Shown here: one piece after another, positions 4,891 through 13,318 of the stretch
Numbering within the stretch: position 1 is the first letter of the stretch
Layout: every line of letters starts with the position of its first letter
Source of the DNA: Oscillospiraceae bacterium
GTDB taxonomy: Bacteria; Bacillota; Clostridia; Oscillospirales; Ruminococcaceae
NCBI GenBank assembly: GCA_021203065.1
Contig: JAJQBX010000026.1
Coordinates: 1-38,605 of the forward strand
Reading direction: 5' to 3'
Length of the DNA: 38,605 bases
Program-made: the position numbers and the translations under genes
Notes under the pieces: model-generated
Told to the model about the DNA's origin: nothing
Seen by the model: the letters and a program-made list of their open reading frames with translations, nothing else
Database searches by the model: none

Positions 4891-7368
4891 ATGAATAATT
4901 TAAAAGGCAAAATCAAATATAAGGTCATCCTGACGGCGGTCGCGGCGGTTTTGCTGGCGGGGGTTATCTTTGTGACCATTCTGGCACAGGATTGGGTGAG
5001 CTTTCATGCGAGTGAGATCACAACCTCGTCGCTCGTTTCGGATTCTGTCGGGTCTACTGACAATGAACCGGTGCGGTTTTCTATAGACTGCGGGTTCTAT
5101 TCGAGTACTGAGCGGCTTTATCTCAGTGCTTCGGCAGTCGGAAATCTTGAAGTGACGGACATTTTATATACAACTGATGGCTCTGAGCCGCAGACCTCCG
5201 GCGAGAGCTACTCGGGAGGGATCACCCTTTCGGTCAAGGACAGCGAGGAGTGCATCCTCTACACAATCAGGGCTTGCGCCGTCTATTCGGACGGGAGCTG
5301 CTCGGAGACCGTCACCCGGAGCTACTTTATGGGCGCAAACATCAGCGAGCGGTTCGACTGCCTCGTCTTCTCGATCTCCATCGACCCGGACTATCTTTAT
5401 AACTACGAGGACGGAATTTTCATCGCCGGGAAGATGCGGGACGACTACCTCGCAACCGACCCTGAGGGCGACATCGAGCCCACCGACCCCGCCAACTGGA
5501 ACCAGAGCGGGATGGAGGGCGAACGCCCCGCCTATGTCGAGGTCTATGAGTACGACGGCACCTGCGTCATCTCGCAGGCTTGCGGACTGAGAATCTACGG
5601 CGGATGGAGTCGGTCGAACAGCCAGAAAAACATTCGCCTTTATGCCCGGGAGGAATACGATTCGGAAAACGACCGCTTCCGGTATGAATTTTTTACAGAT
5701 GAGACGGACGTAAACGGCGATAAGATAAAATCCTACAATAAAATTTCCCTCCGTGCCGGCGGAAACGACAACGGCTACCTCTTTGAGAGGGACGAGGTCA
5801 TCTCCTCGCTCGCTTCCGATGCGGGCTTGGACGCCAAGAACTGCCGTGCGGCGGCGGTCTTCCTCAACGGCGAGTACTACGGCTTTGCGTGGGTTCAGGA
5901 CACCTATTCGGAGGACTGGCTCGACCACCAGTACGCCGTCGAGAGCGGCACTTGGGACATCCTCGAGGGCTGCGAGTACATGATGACAGAGGGTAATAAT
6001 GACGACCGCTTCGAGGAGGCGAAAAGCGACTGGGAGACGGTTCAGGCGTATGCTTATAAAGATCTGACCGACGACGCTATATTTGCGGAGCTTGAAGAAC
6101 TGCTGGATATTGACAATATGCTGACCTACTACGCCCTCTGCGCCTATGTCGGCAACGGTGACTGGCCTAATAATAATTACAAAGTGTATAGATTCGTTTC
6201 GGGGGACACCTCGCTTTCAAGCGAGGAGGAGGTCTTCGACGGCAGGTGGCGTTTTTTGATTTATGACAGCGATTTCGCCTTGGGACTATACGGCTCGAGC
6301 TTCTTCGAGTACAATATAAAGGACTTGTTTGACGAGACCTACTTCGGTCTCATGCCGGAGGACTGGTATGACGATGTCCACGACGACGGTGACAAATACA
6401 CCCGAAGCGACCTGCTCATTGCCCTCTGCAAGCGAGACGATATTAAAGAGCGGTTCGTCAATATTTTGTGCGACATCATGAACTGGTACTGCAGTGCCGA
6501 AAAGGTCTCCGACAAGCTGGACGAGCTCAATACCGAGCGTCTCCACGAGATAGTCGAGGCAGGAGAAGCGGGGACGACCTCAACTTGGAGCATCTCAAGC
6601 GAGCTTGAGAGTGCGAAAGAGTGGATCGAGGGCAGACCCTACTCCGCAAAAACGCAGATAACGGCAGTTTTCCCGGAATATGACAGCAAATCTACCTATA
6701 AAGTGAGCATCGAGACCTCCTCGGAAGCGGAAATCACCTATAGTACGGCAAGAATCGATGTTGACGACGAGTACACCTTCAGCGGGGTTTACTTCATCGG
6801 GACTTCGCAGACTCTTTCCTGTCAGGTCATCGACGGCTACGAGTTCGAGTACTGGGAGATTAACGGCGAGAAGATTTACGACGAGGAAGTGGAGGTCTCC
6901 TACGAGCTCTACGGCGACAGTATAAAAATCAGCCTTGTCTGCAGCTGCGACACCGCAGGGCTTAAGATTTCGGAGGTCTGCTACAAGGGCAGCTATCAGG
7001 ACTATATCACGATAAAAAATTACGGTGAGGAGACTGTCAGCCTTTCCGGGCTCACCATCTCCGACGGCACCTACGCCTATACGATCACTTCCGGCACTCT
7101 TGCCGCCGGCGAGGAGCTCAAGCTCGTCTGCGAGAATTATCTCAGAGATGACGCAGTAGGGCTTGTCCAGCTAAGCTTCAACCTGAGCGAGCTCGAAACG
7201 GTCACCCTGACCGACGCCTCGGGAGAAGTGATTTCGGAGGTATACCTAAGAGACGCCGCCAAGAGCTCCGCCCTTAAGTATGACGAGCTCACTGACCGCT
7301 ACGTCCAGTTCACGCCCTATCCGAAGACGAGGATCTTAGAGGCGGAGCTGCCGAGCAGGTGGAGGTAA
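4891..7368 (+). CDS. Membrane-anchored CotH-type protein kinase
   Basis: The 825-residue protein has an N-terminal membrane anchor (about 11-33) and an extracellular body. Near residue 90 ILYTTDGSEPQTSGE is a chitobiase/hexosaminidase C-terminal-type (CHB_HEX_C) module. From about 235 to 470 is a CotH kinase domain: YGGWSRSNSQKNIRLYA, KISLRAGGND, YYGFAWVQDTY, GDWPNNNYKVYR and FLIYDSDFALGLYG. A lamin-tail-like domain begins near 690 (LKISEVCYKG). CotH proteins are atypical kinases that phosphorylate Ser in secreted or spore-coat proteins. GGGAG at 4881-4885 supports the chosen ATG; an in-frame ATG at 4867 is possible. Lamin-tail plus CotH is a known combination in anaerobic Firmicutes. The substrate is unknown, though a Ser/Thr-rich surface protein is encoded just upstream. 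Confidence 0.85.
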   Translation: MNNLKGKIKYKVILTAVAAVLLAGVIFVTILAQDWVSFHASEITTSSLVSDSVGSTDNEPVRFSIDCGFYSSTERLYLSASAVGNLEVTDILYTTDGSEPQTSGESYSGGITLSVKDSEECILYTIRACAVYSDGSCSETVTRSYFMGANISERFDCLVFSISIDPDYLYNYEDGIFIAGKMRDDYLATDPEGDIEPTDPANWNQSGMEGERPAYVEVYEYDGTCVISQACGLRIYGGWSRSNSQKNIRLYAREEYDSENDRFRYEFFTDETDVNGDKIKSYNKISLRAGGNDNGYLFERDEVISSLASDAGLDAKNCRAAAVFLNGEYYGFAWVQDTYSEDWLDHQYAVESGTWDILEGCEYMMTEGNNDDRFEEAKSDWETVQAYAYKDLTDDAIFAELEELLDIDNMLTYYALCAYVGNGDWPNNNYKVYRFVSGDTSLSSEEEVFDGRWRFLIYDSDFALGLYGSSFFEYNIKDLFDETYFGLMPEDWYDDVHDDGDKYTRSDLLIALCKRDDIKERFVNILCDIMNWYCSAEKVSDKLDELNTERLHEIVEAGEAGTTSTWSISSELESAKEWIEGRPYSAKTQITAVFPEYDSKSTYKVSIETSSEAEITYSTARIDVDDEYTFSGVYFIGTSQTLSCQVIDGYEFEYWEINGEKIYDEEVEVSYELYGDSIKISLVCSCDTAGLKISEVCYKGSYQDYITIKNYGEETVSLSGLTISDGTYAYTITSGTLAAGEELKLVCENYLRDDAVGLVQLSFNLSELETVTLTDASGEVISEVYLRDAAKSSALKYDELTDRYVQFTPYPKTRILEAELPSRWR

Positions 7369-7422
7369 GTTAGGCAATTCGGGCTTGGGCAAGTGCTTTG
7401 CAAACTCTTGGATAGAAACCGG

Positions 7423-7451
7423 TTGACACTGAGGCGAAGATAGGATATAAT
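7423..7451 (+). promoter_or_regulatory. Promoter of the AbrB/PIN pair
   Basis: TTGACA (7423-7428), a 17-nt spacer and TATAAT (7446-7451), directly followed by a palindromic operator. Confidence 0.9.
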
Positions 7452-7454
7452 AAT

Positions 7455-7481
7455 AGTAGGAAATTCCTACTTTCCTACTTT
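7455..7481 (+). promoter_or_regulatory. Palindromic operator for the AbrB-type antitoxin
   Basis: AGTAGGAA-A-TTCCTACT (7455-7471) is a perfect 8-bp palindrome around one base, followed by a further half-site TTTCCTACTTT. It overlaps the expected transcription start. Autorepression by the antitoxin or by the toxin complex is the likely role, as known for vapBC loci. Confidence 0.7.
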
Positions 7482-7500
7482 TTAGATTGGAGGTCTTTAT

Positions 7501-7773
7501 ATGCCTGATGTATTAGTGAATGATGCAAGAGTAATGTCCAAGGGACAGGTTACGATTCCGAAGAATATCAGAATGGCACTTGGCATTTCAACCGGAGACA
7601 GGGTTACTTTTATATTTGAAAACGGAACGGTAAAGGTTGTCAACTCGGCGGTCTATGCGATGCAAAAATTTCAGGAGCAGATGAGAGGAGAAGCGAAAAA
7701 AGCCGGCTTCACATCAGAAGATGATGTTGCAGAGTGGATTACTGCTTCGAGGCGTGAGGAAAACGAAGAATGA
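7501..7773 (+). CDS. AbrB/MazE-type antitoxin (VapB-like)
   Basis: This 90-residue protein has an N-terminal swapped-hairpin AbrB DNA-binding domain (residues 10-47: VMSKGQVTIPKNIRMALGIS...GDRVTF). A C-terminal part follows (MQKFQEQMRGEAKKAGFTSEDDVAEWI) of the kind that wraps the partner toxin. The ribosome-binding site is TGGAGG at 7488-7493. Its stop overlaps the PIN gene start by four bases (ATGA), so the two are translationally coupled. It should neutralise the PIN ribonuclease and repress the shared promoter through the palindrome at 7455. Confidence 0.85.
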   Translation: MPDVLVNDARVMSKGQVTIPKNIRMALGISTGDRVTFIFENGTVKVVNSAVYAMQKFQEQMRGEAKKAGFTSEDDVAEWITASRREENEE

Positions 7774-8156
7774 AAGTGATGCTGGATACCAACATAATCA
7801 TTTCGGCGGCACTTTTCCCGAATGGCAGGGTTGCTGTAGCCTTCTATAAGGCTGTCAATCCACCATTCCAGCCGATTATCTGTGATTATGTAGTAGATGA
7901 ACTGCATAGAAAATTCAGAGAAAAGTTTCCCGGTCGGGTTACCGAGATGGAGGCTTTTCTGTATAATGCGCTTTCGTATATCCGGTTGGTTCAGACTCCA
8001 GAGGAGGAAATCGAGGCTGAAAGGGATATTCGTGATCCAAAGGATCGTCCGATTCTCAGAGCTGCACTCAACGCACATGCTGACCTGTTTCTGACAGGAG
8101 ACAAGGATTTTTTTGGAGTCAAATATCACCGATCCAAGAATAATCAGTGTTGGTGA
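7770..8156 (+). CDS. PIN-domain toxin (VapC-like), C-terminal frameshift
   Basis: The product is a PIN-family ribonuclease of the PIN_3 type. The acidic metal-binding residues are visible: Asp6 (MLDTNIII), Glu44 (VVDELHRKF), Asp92 (DPKDRPIL) and Asp111 (LTGDKDF). Reading as written gives 128 residues ending with an odd tail (GVKYHRSKNNQCW). Removing one T from the run of seven at 8108-8114 restores LESNITDPRIISVGDFLEL and a stop at 8173-8175, which is the standard PIN_3 ending. The catalytic residues all precede the shift. The shift could be a sequencing error, a real truncation, or slippage-based switching. Confidence 0.8.
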   Translation: MKVMLDTNIIISAALFPNGRVAVAFYKAVNPPFQPIICDYVVDELHRKFREKFPGRVTEMEAFLYNALSYIRLVQTPEEEIEAERDIRDPKDRPILRAALNAHADLFLTGDKDFFGVKYHRSKNNQCW

Positions 8157-8175
8157 CTTCTTGGAATTGATGTAG
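8108..8175 (+). other. Frameshifted 3' end of the PIN toxin gene
   Basis: Seven T in a row (8108-8114) mark the break. The family-typical C-terminal codons (DPRIISVGDF...) continue in the +1 frame up to TAG at 8173-8175. Confidence 0.75.
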
Positions 8176-8220
8176 TGCTTGGATCGAAAGAAAGAATACA
8201 ATTGAAAGGAGTTACTATAA

Positions 8221-9075
8221 ATGTCAGAAAAAATCATCGTAACCTGCGACTCAACCTGTGATCTGAGTCCGGAGCTTTATGAGAAGTATGAAATCCAGCC
8301 TGTTGCGCTCGGGACAATACTGGGCGAGGAGATGAGGCGGGATGGAGTGGATGTTACGCCGCTCGAGATTTTCGACTATGTCGGAAAAACCGGAGTTCTG
8401 CCGAAGACCTCTGCTGTTTCGGTCGCCGAATATACCGACGTATTCAAGAAATATGTCGACTCGGGCTGTGAAATTGTCCATATCAACATCTCAAGCGAGT
8501 TCTCCTCCTGTTATCAGAACGCATGCATTGCGGCAGAGGAGCTCGGGCACGTCTACCCTGTAGATTCAAGAAACCTCTCGACCGGCTCGGGGCATCTCGC
8601 CATCAAGGCAAGGGAACTGGCTCAGGACGGGCTTTCTGCCTCCGAAATCGCCGACAAGCTCAACGGGATGAAAGAAAAGCTCGACGTCAGCTTTGTCCTG
8701 CAGACGCTTGACTATCTCCAGAAAGGCGGCAGATGCAGTGGAGTTGTCGCTTTCGGGGCGAATTTACTTAAGCTGAGACCGGAAATAGTCGTTTCAGAGG
8801 GCACGATGATTGTCGGAAAGAAGTACCGTGGCTCGATGGAGAAGTCTATCCTCGACTATGTCCGTGGCAGGCTCGCCGATAGATCTGACATCGACACCAG
8901 CCGCATTTTCATCACCCACTCGCATGTTCCCGACGACATCGTCGCCAAGGTCAGAAGCCTCGTCAAGGAGCTCCAGCCGTTTGAGGACGAGAATATCCTC
9001 GAGACCTATGCCGGCTGCACCGTGTCCTGCCACTGCGGACCGAATTGTCTCGGGGTGCTGTTCTTTAAAAAATAG
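8221..9075 (+). CDS. DegV family fatty-acid-binding protein
   Basis: The 284-residue protein matches DegV/FakB over its full length: an N-terminal TCDSTCDLSPE motif, the GVLPKTSAVSVAEY segment with the Thr-Ser pair that contacts a fatty-acid carboxylate, SSEFSSCYQNA in the middle, and LQTLDYLQKGGRCSG. Members bind fatty acids and, with FakA kinase, feed exogenous fatty acids into phospholipid synthesis; many single DegV proteins have no defined role. AAAGGAG at about 8203-8209 sets the start. No FakA gene is nearby. The ClC gene begins 17 bases downstream, so the two are probably co-transcribed. Confidence 0.9.
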   Translation: MSEKIIVTCDSTCDLSPELYEKYEIQPVALGTILGEEMRRDGVDVTPLEIFDYVGKTGVLPKTSAVSVAEYTDVFKKYVDSGCEIVHINISSEFSSCYQNACIAAEELGHVYPVDSRNLSTGSGHLAIKARELAQDGLSASEIADKLNGMKEKLDVSFVLQTLDYLQKGGRCSGVVAFGANLLKLRPEIVVSEGTMIVGKKYRGSMEKSILDYVRGRLADRSDIDTSRIFITHSHVPDDIVAKVRSLVKELQPFEDENILETYAGCTVSCHCGPNCLGVLFFKK

Positions 9076-9092
9076 GGATTCAGGGGTCAGAA

Positions 9093-10697
9093 ATGTTCAA
9101 ACGCAACTTAAATTACGTCAAAAATATCGCCCTGCCGGCGCTCATTTTCAGCTTTATTGCAGGTACGCTGACAGGGGGATTTATCGTTCTATACAGATTT
9201 GCGGCAAATAAAGTCATAAATCTGTCCGAAAATGTCTACTCGGTTGTGAGAGAAAGACCGGTGCTGGTCATTCCTGCCCTGCTGATTTTAGGCGGGATGG
9301 CGGCGATTTTAGCATATGTCTACAAGCAGACGCCGAACTTAAAGGGCGGAGGAATCCCGACGGCAATCGGAATCTTGCGTGGCGGAATCCAGTTCAACTG
9401 GCTCAAAAACCTTGTAGGGGTGACACTAGCGTCGCTATCGACCTTCTTCGTGGGTGTGCCACTCGGCAGCGAAGGACCGAGCGTCCAGATAGGAACTGCC
9501 ATCGGGCGTGGAACGGTAAAAACCCTCGCCAAGAAGAATCAGGCGTGGGACAGATACGTCATGACCGGCGGAGCTTGCGCCGGCTTCACTGCGGCTACAA
9601 ATGCGCCCATCTCGGGCATCATGTTCGCACTTGAGGAGGCGCACCAGAGAATAAGCCCTATGATAATAATGACGGCATTTTCGTCGGTGTTCTTCTCGTC
9701 GGTAACCGTGAGAAGCCTCTGTCCGCTGCTCGGGATGGAAGCCGACATGTTCCCCGGAATCTCAGGATACGTCAAGGAGCTGGGGATAGAGCACTTGGGA
9801 GTAATCGCCCTCTGCGCACTGGTTGTCGGGCTGATGTCGGTCGTGTTTCTGCACTATTTCATGGCGATGAGGCGGTTTATCGGCGAGAAGCTTTCGGCAA
9901 TGAGTCTTAGGCTCAAGATATTCATCGTTTTCATGCTGACTTTCGCTTTCGGGCTCATTTCCTACGACTTCATTTCGACCGGTCACGACCTTGTCGACAG
10001 TCTGCTTGAGGGAAATGTAATCTGGTATATCATCCTTGCGATACTTCTATACCGTGCAACCATGCTCCTTGCGGCGAACAACACCGGCATCAACGGCGGT
10101 ATGTTCGTCCCGATAATTGCGCTCAGTGCGCTTGTCGCCTCGCTTGTTGCGAAAGTGACCATCGGCGCAGGGCTTATAAGTGCCGACTACTACAGCACTA
10201 TTGTTGTCTTGGGAATTACAGCCGGAATCTCCGGCATGATGAAGTGCCCGCTTACGGCGATGGTCTTCTCTATTGAAGCTCTCGGCTGCTCAGAAAATAT
10301 ACTTCCCGTAATCTTGGCGGCGGCACTATCCTACATCGTAACAGAAGCCCTCGGCGCAGAATCCATCAATGAAGAGGTAGTCGCCGGGAGAATCCGTGAA
10401 ATCAACTACGGCAAAGTCCCGAAGGTCATCGACACGTTCGTCACCGTCGGAAAGAACACCTTTGCCGTCGGAAAGCAGATACGTGACATCTTCTGGCCGC
10501 AGAACCTCTTTGTCCTCTCGGTCAAGCACGGCGAGCTTGCCGGCGCAGAGGTCGACAGCCACGGCGACAACACCCTCCGTGATGGCGACATCCTGCACGT
10601 GAGGTACATGACCTATGATAACAGCGCAACAAAGGAGGAGCTCTACGCCATTGTGGGGGAGCAGAAAATAGAGTCGCGGCGGGCGGTGGATGTGTGA
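9093..10697 (+). CDS. ClC-type chloride/proton exchanger with TrkA_C domain
   Basis: The 534-residue membrane protein carries the ClC anion-channel fold (about 15-425) and a cytoplasmic TrkA_C/RCK_C domain at the end (about 450-525). Selectivity motifs are GGGIP (85-89), GSEGPSVQ (125-132, gating glutamate 127) and GGMFVP. Both external Glu127 and internal Glu182 (FALEEAHQ) are present, which favours coupled Cl-/H+ exchange over a passive channel. In GGGIP the second position is Gly where E. coli ClC has Ser107, so anion preference may differ. The TrkA_C domain suggests control by a small ligand. It lies 17 bases after degV. Confidence 0.9.
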   Translation: MFKRNLNYVKNIALPALIFSFIAGTLTGGFIVLYRFAANKVINLSENVYSVVRERPVLVIPALLILGGMAAILAYVYKQTPNLKGGGIPTAIGILRGGIQFNWLKNLVGVTLASLSTFFVGVPLGSEGPSVQIGTAIGRGTVKTLAKKNQAWDRYVMTGGACAGFTAATNAPISGIMFALEEAHQRISPMIIMTAFSSVFFSSVTVRSLCPLLGMEADMFPGISGYVKELGIEHLGVIALCALVVGLMSVVFLHYFMAMRRFIGEKLSAMSLRLKIFIVFMLTFAFGLISYDFISTGHDLVDSLLEGNVIWYIILAILLYRATMLLAANNTGINGGMFVPIIALSALVASLVAKVTIGAGLISADYYSTIVVLGITAGISGMMKCPLTAMVFSIEALGCSENILPVILAAALSYIVTEALGAESINEEVVAGRIREINYGKVPKVIDTFVTVGKNTFAVGKQIRDIFWPQNLFVLSVKHGELAGAEVDSHGDNTLRDGDILHVRYMTYDNSATKEELYAIVGEQKIESRRAVDV

Positions 10698-10720
10698 TTG
10701 TGTCGACTCCGGCGACTGAG

Positions 10721-10799
10721 TCGCCTGCGTCGACGCGCCTCCCTCTGGTCGGCGCACCCCTCTGGCACTTCGTGCCACCTCCCCTTGACAGGGGAGGCA
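10721..10799. repeat. Family A palindromic repeat, copy 6
   Basis: GGTCGGCGCACCCCTC is followed by the hairpin GGCAC-TTC-GTGCC and CTCCCCTTGACAGGGGAG. The following 17 bases (10796-10812) recur in inverted form at 38537-38553. Confidence 0.8.
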
Positions 10800-10838
10800 A
10801 TAGCATCCTAATCCAAAAGCCTGTGGTAGGAGCAATTA

Positions 10839-10908
10839 TGGCTCCCCTGTTAAGGGGAGCTGTCAGCCGTAGGCTGACTGAGGGGTCTGCGAGCCCAAAG
10901 GGCGAGCA
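10839..10908. repeat. Family A palindromic repeat, copy 7 (inverted)
   Basis: GGCTCCCCTGTTAAGGGGAGC, then GTCAGCC-GTA-GGCTGAC, GAGGGGTCTGCGAG. Together with copy 6 it fills most of the 345-base gap after the ClC gene as a pair in opposite orientations. Confidence 0.8.
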
Positions 10909-10960
10909 GTATCGCCAGTTTCAGCTTCATTTGACCTAATAAGATTGTGCAAAAAATACT

Positions 10961-10989
10961 TTGATTTAGCGGGCGTATTGTGCTATACT
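10961..10989 (+). promoter_or_regulatory. Promoter of Kef-type antiporter gene
   Basis: TTGATT (10961-10966), a 17-nt spacer and TATACT (10984-10989), about 53 bases before the start codon. Confidence 0.75.
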
Positions 10990-11042
10990 TAATAACTGAT
11001 CAGAAATCCTTATGAAATTTTCAGGAAAGAAGTGGGTCAAAA

Positions 11043-12308
11043 ATGGAGGAAGTTCTGATATGTTTGTCGCTCGCTATGATTTGCGGGCTTCTGATGACAA
11101 GGGTGGTGAAGATTTTCCACCTTCCTGCCGTAACTGCCTATCTGGTTACGGGTATTCTTTTGGGACCGTTCTGCCTCGGAGCTCTTGGAATTGAGGGTTT
11201 GGGCTTTACGTCTCTGGCGGAGGTCGACAGCTACAGCATTATTTCGCAGGTAGCTCTGGCATTTATTGCGTTCCTTATCGGAAACGAGTTCAAAGTCAGC
11301 GAACTGAAGTCGATGGGCAAGCAGGCGATAACCGTCGGAATTCTGCAGGCGGTTGTTACGACTGTTGTTGTAGACATCGGGCTTGTTGCGCTTCACTTTA
11401 TCTTCCCGGACGCTATTTCTCTTCCGGCGGCGATAACCTTGGGAGCAATTGCTTCGGCAACGGCACCAGCGGCAACGCTGATGGTTGTAAACCAGTACAA
11501 GGCGCACGGATCTCTTACAAAGCTACTTCTTATGGTAGTAGCAATCGACGATGCCGTCGGCTTGGTGCTCTTCTCCGTTTCTTACGGAATTGCGGACGCA
11601 CTCGAGCAGGGAAGAGTATCGGTTGTAAATATCGTCCTTGAGCCGGTTATCGAGATAGTTCTGTCGGTGGTTCTGGGCGTTGTCATGGGACTTGCTCTTC
11701 GGGGGCTTGAAAAGCTCTTCAAGTCGAGGAACAACCGTATGGCGATCTCAATCGGCGTTGTGGTTCTCACTGCGGCGGTTTCGATGACCGAAATGGAGAT
11801 TGGCGGGGTGAAGATCGGCTTCTCACTACTCTTGACCTGCATGATAACCGGTGCAATCTTCTGCAACACGAGCGACCTTTCGAGCGGAGTCATGGAGCGT
11901 GACGACAGGTGGACATCGCCATTGAACGTTTTATTCTTCGTGATTTCCGGAGCGGAGCTGGATCTCAGTATCCTGACACAGCCGCTTGTTCTGCTGGTCG
12001 GCATCACATATATTGTCTTCCGTTCTGCCGGAAAGATTTTCGGGGCGTATTCATCCACCAAGCTTACCGGGTGTGAAGAGAAGATCCAGAAGAATCTCGG
12101 AATCACGCTCCTCCCGCAGGCAGGCGTTGCGCTTGGAATGGCGACAACCGCCGCAAACTTGCAGGACGGTGCGCTTATAAGAAACGTCGTCCTCTTCTCG
12201 GTCATGGTTTATGAGCTCGTCGGACCGACGCTTACCAAGATGGCACTCAAGAGAGCAGGGGAGATTGACCCGGATGCGGATAAGCCGAAGAAAGCGGCGA
12301 AAGCATGA
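11043..12308 (+). CDS. Kef-type cation:proton antiporter (CPA2)
   Basis: The 421-residue protein has about 12 membrane segments of the Na+/H+ exchanger fold. The motif AIDDAVGL with Asp169-Asp170 lies in segment 5 or 6, where the CPA2 family carries its ion-binding acidic residues; an adjacent Asp-Asp pair is typical of electrogenic exchangers. SATAPAATLMVV is the unwound-helix motif of the same site. There is no TrkA_N regulatory domain; the C-terminus is a short Lys-rich tail. It probably exchanges Na+ or K+ for protons in pH and ion homeostasis. The ribosome-binding site is weak (AGAAGTGGG). It has its own promoter and is flanked by family A repeats. Confidence 0.88.
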   Translation: MEEVLICLSLAMICGLLMTRVVKIFHLPAVTAYLVTGILLGPFCLGALGIEGLGFTSLAEVDSYSIISQVALAFIAFLIGNEFKVSELKSMGKQAITVGILQAVVTTVVVDIGLVALHFIFPDAISLPAAITLGAIASATAPAATLMVVNQYKAHGSLTKLLLMVVAIDDAVGLVLFSVSYGIADALEQGRVSVVNIVLEPVIEIVLSVVLGVVMGLALRGLEKLFKSRNNRMAISIGVVVLTAAVSMTEMEIGGVKIGFSLLLTCMITGAIFCNTSDLSSGVMERDDRWTSPLNVLFFVISGAELDLSILTQPLVLLVGITYIVFRSAGKIFGAYSSTKLTGCEEKIQKNLGITLLPQAGVALGMATTAANLQDGALIRNVVLFSVMVYELVGPTLTKMALKRAGEIDPDADKPKKAAKA

Positions 12309-12389
12309 TGTAGGGGCGGCGATGCGCCTCCCGTTGGTCGGCGCACCCCTCAGTCAGCTTCGCTGACAGCTCCCCTTGACAGGGGAGCC
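12309..12389. repeat. Family A palindromic repeat, copy 8, fused to a family B end
   Basis: It starts with TGTAGGGGCGG, the family B end sequence, then switches to family A: GATGCGCCTCCCGTTGGTC, GGCGCACCCCTCA, GTCAGC-TT-GCTGAC and GCTCCCCTTGACAGGGGAGC. It ends 26 bases before the next start codon. Confidence 0.75.
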
Positions 12390-12415
12390 ATTTGTATTCT
12401 ATCGGAGGGTTTGCT

Positions 12416-13318
12416 ATGATAACAACTGTGACATTAAGCCCGTGTCTGGATAAAACAGTTAAGACCGGAAAGCTTGACCTCGATTCCATGAACCGGGTGG
12501 AGGCTGTTAGCCTCGATATTGGCGGAAAAGGGATCAACGTGAGCAGGGCTCTTATTCGGCTTGGAGTGGGGAGTCGGGCTGTTGGATTCAATTTCGACGG
12601 CGGGGAGGCTATCCCCGAAACGCTTTCGGCTGAGGGGGTTGAATGCCGGTTTACTGAGTGCTCGGGGAGTCTTCGGACGAATCTTAAGATAGTAGAGACC
12701 GAGCTTGGGAGGACGGTTGAGATAAACGAGTCGAACCCATCTGTCAGCCCGGAAAGAATTGAAGCCTTGAAGCGCACAGTTTCGGAAGCTTCCCGGGACA
12801 GCGAGTATATAGTCCTTGCCGGAAGCGTCCCCAAAGGCGTCGGAAGCGATATTTACCGGGAGCTTGCGAAGCTCTCGGGCGCAAAGGTGATTCTGGACAC
12901 TCAGGGAGAGCTGCTTCTGGAGGGCTTGAAAGAAAGACCTTTCATGATTAAGCCGAACATTTTCGAGCTTGAGACTGTCGTCGGGAAAATATCTTCCGAA
13001 AGCGAGATAATTTCTGCGGCGAGGAAGCTTATAGCTGAATATGGCGTTGGGATCGTTCTGGTCTCCCGTGGAGCAGACGGCGCAGTAATCGTCTCCGCAG
13101 ATGAGTGCTACAGCTGCCCTGCAGTAAAAGTCCCGGTAAGGAGCACCTCAGGAGCAGGCGACAACATGCTCGCCGGTGCGATACTCGCCCTGACGCAACA
13201 TCTGCCGCTCAAGGAAGTCCTCAAGTACGCCGTCACCGCCGCTGCCGGAGCAATTTCCCATGACGGCACGACATTCTGCACAAAAGAGGAGTTTGAAAAA
13301 CTGCTGAAAAATTCGTAA
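12416..13318 (+). CDS. pfkB: 1-phosphofructokinase-type PfkB family kinase
   Basis: The 300-residue protein is a ribokinase-fold sugar-phosphate kinase of the 1-phosphofructokinase/tagatose-6-phosphate kinase group: TVTLSPCLDKTV at the N-terminus, GGKGINVSRAL (36-46), and STSGAGDNMLAGAIL with catalytic Asp249. It would phosphorylate fructose 1-phosphate or tagatose 6-phosphate with ATP. The substrate cannot be fixed here because no PTS or lac/gat genes are adjacent. GGAGGG at 12404-12409 supports the ATG at 12416 over an upstream one. The last codons, AAT TCG TAA, coincide with a family C repeat unit, so the stop codon may be repeat-derived. Confidence 0.88.
   Translation: MITTVTLSPCLDKTVKTGKLDLDSMNRVEAVSLDIGGKGINVSRALIRLGVGSRAVGFNFDGGEAIPETLSAEGVECRFTECSGSLRTNLKIVETELGRTVEINESNPSVSPERIEALKRTVSEASRDSEYIVLAGSVPKGVGSDIYRELAKLSGAKVILDTQGELLLEGLKERPFMIKPNIFELETVVGKISSESEIISAARKLIAEYGVGIVLVSRGADGAVIVSADECYSCPAVKVPVRSTSGAGDNMLAGAILALTQHLPLKEVLKYAVTAAAGAISHDGTTFCTKEEFEKLLKNS

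Noticed and set aside
5164-5928. Minus-strand open frame of 254 codons inside the CotH gene
   Set aside because: It is opposite a well-supported CotH domain and has no recognisable motif or promoter.
11012-11194. Short ORF overlapping the start of the Kef-type gene
   Set aside because: It is in another frame across the start of a conserved gene, and its peptide has no recognisable feature.
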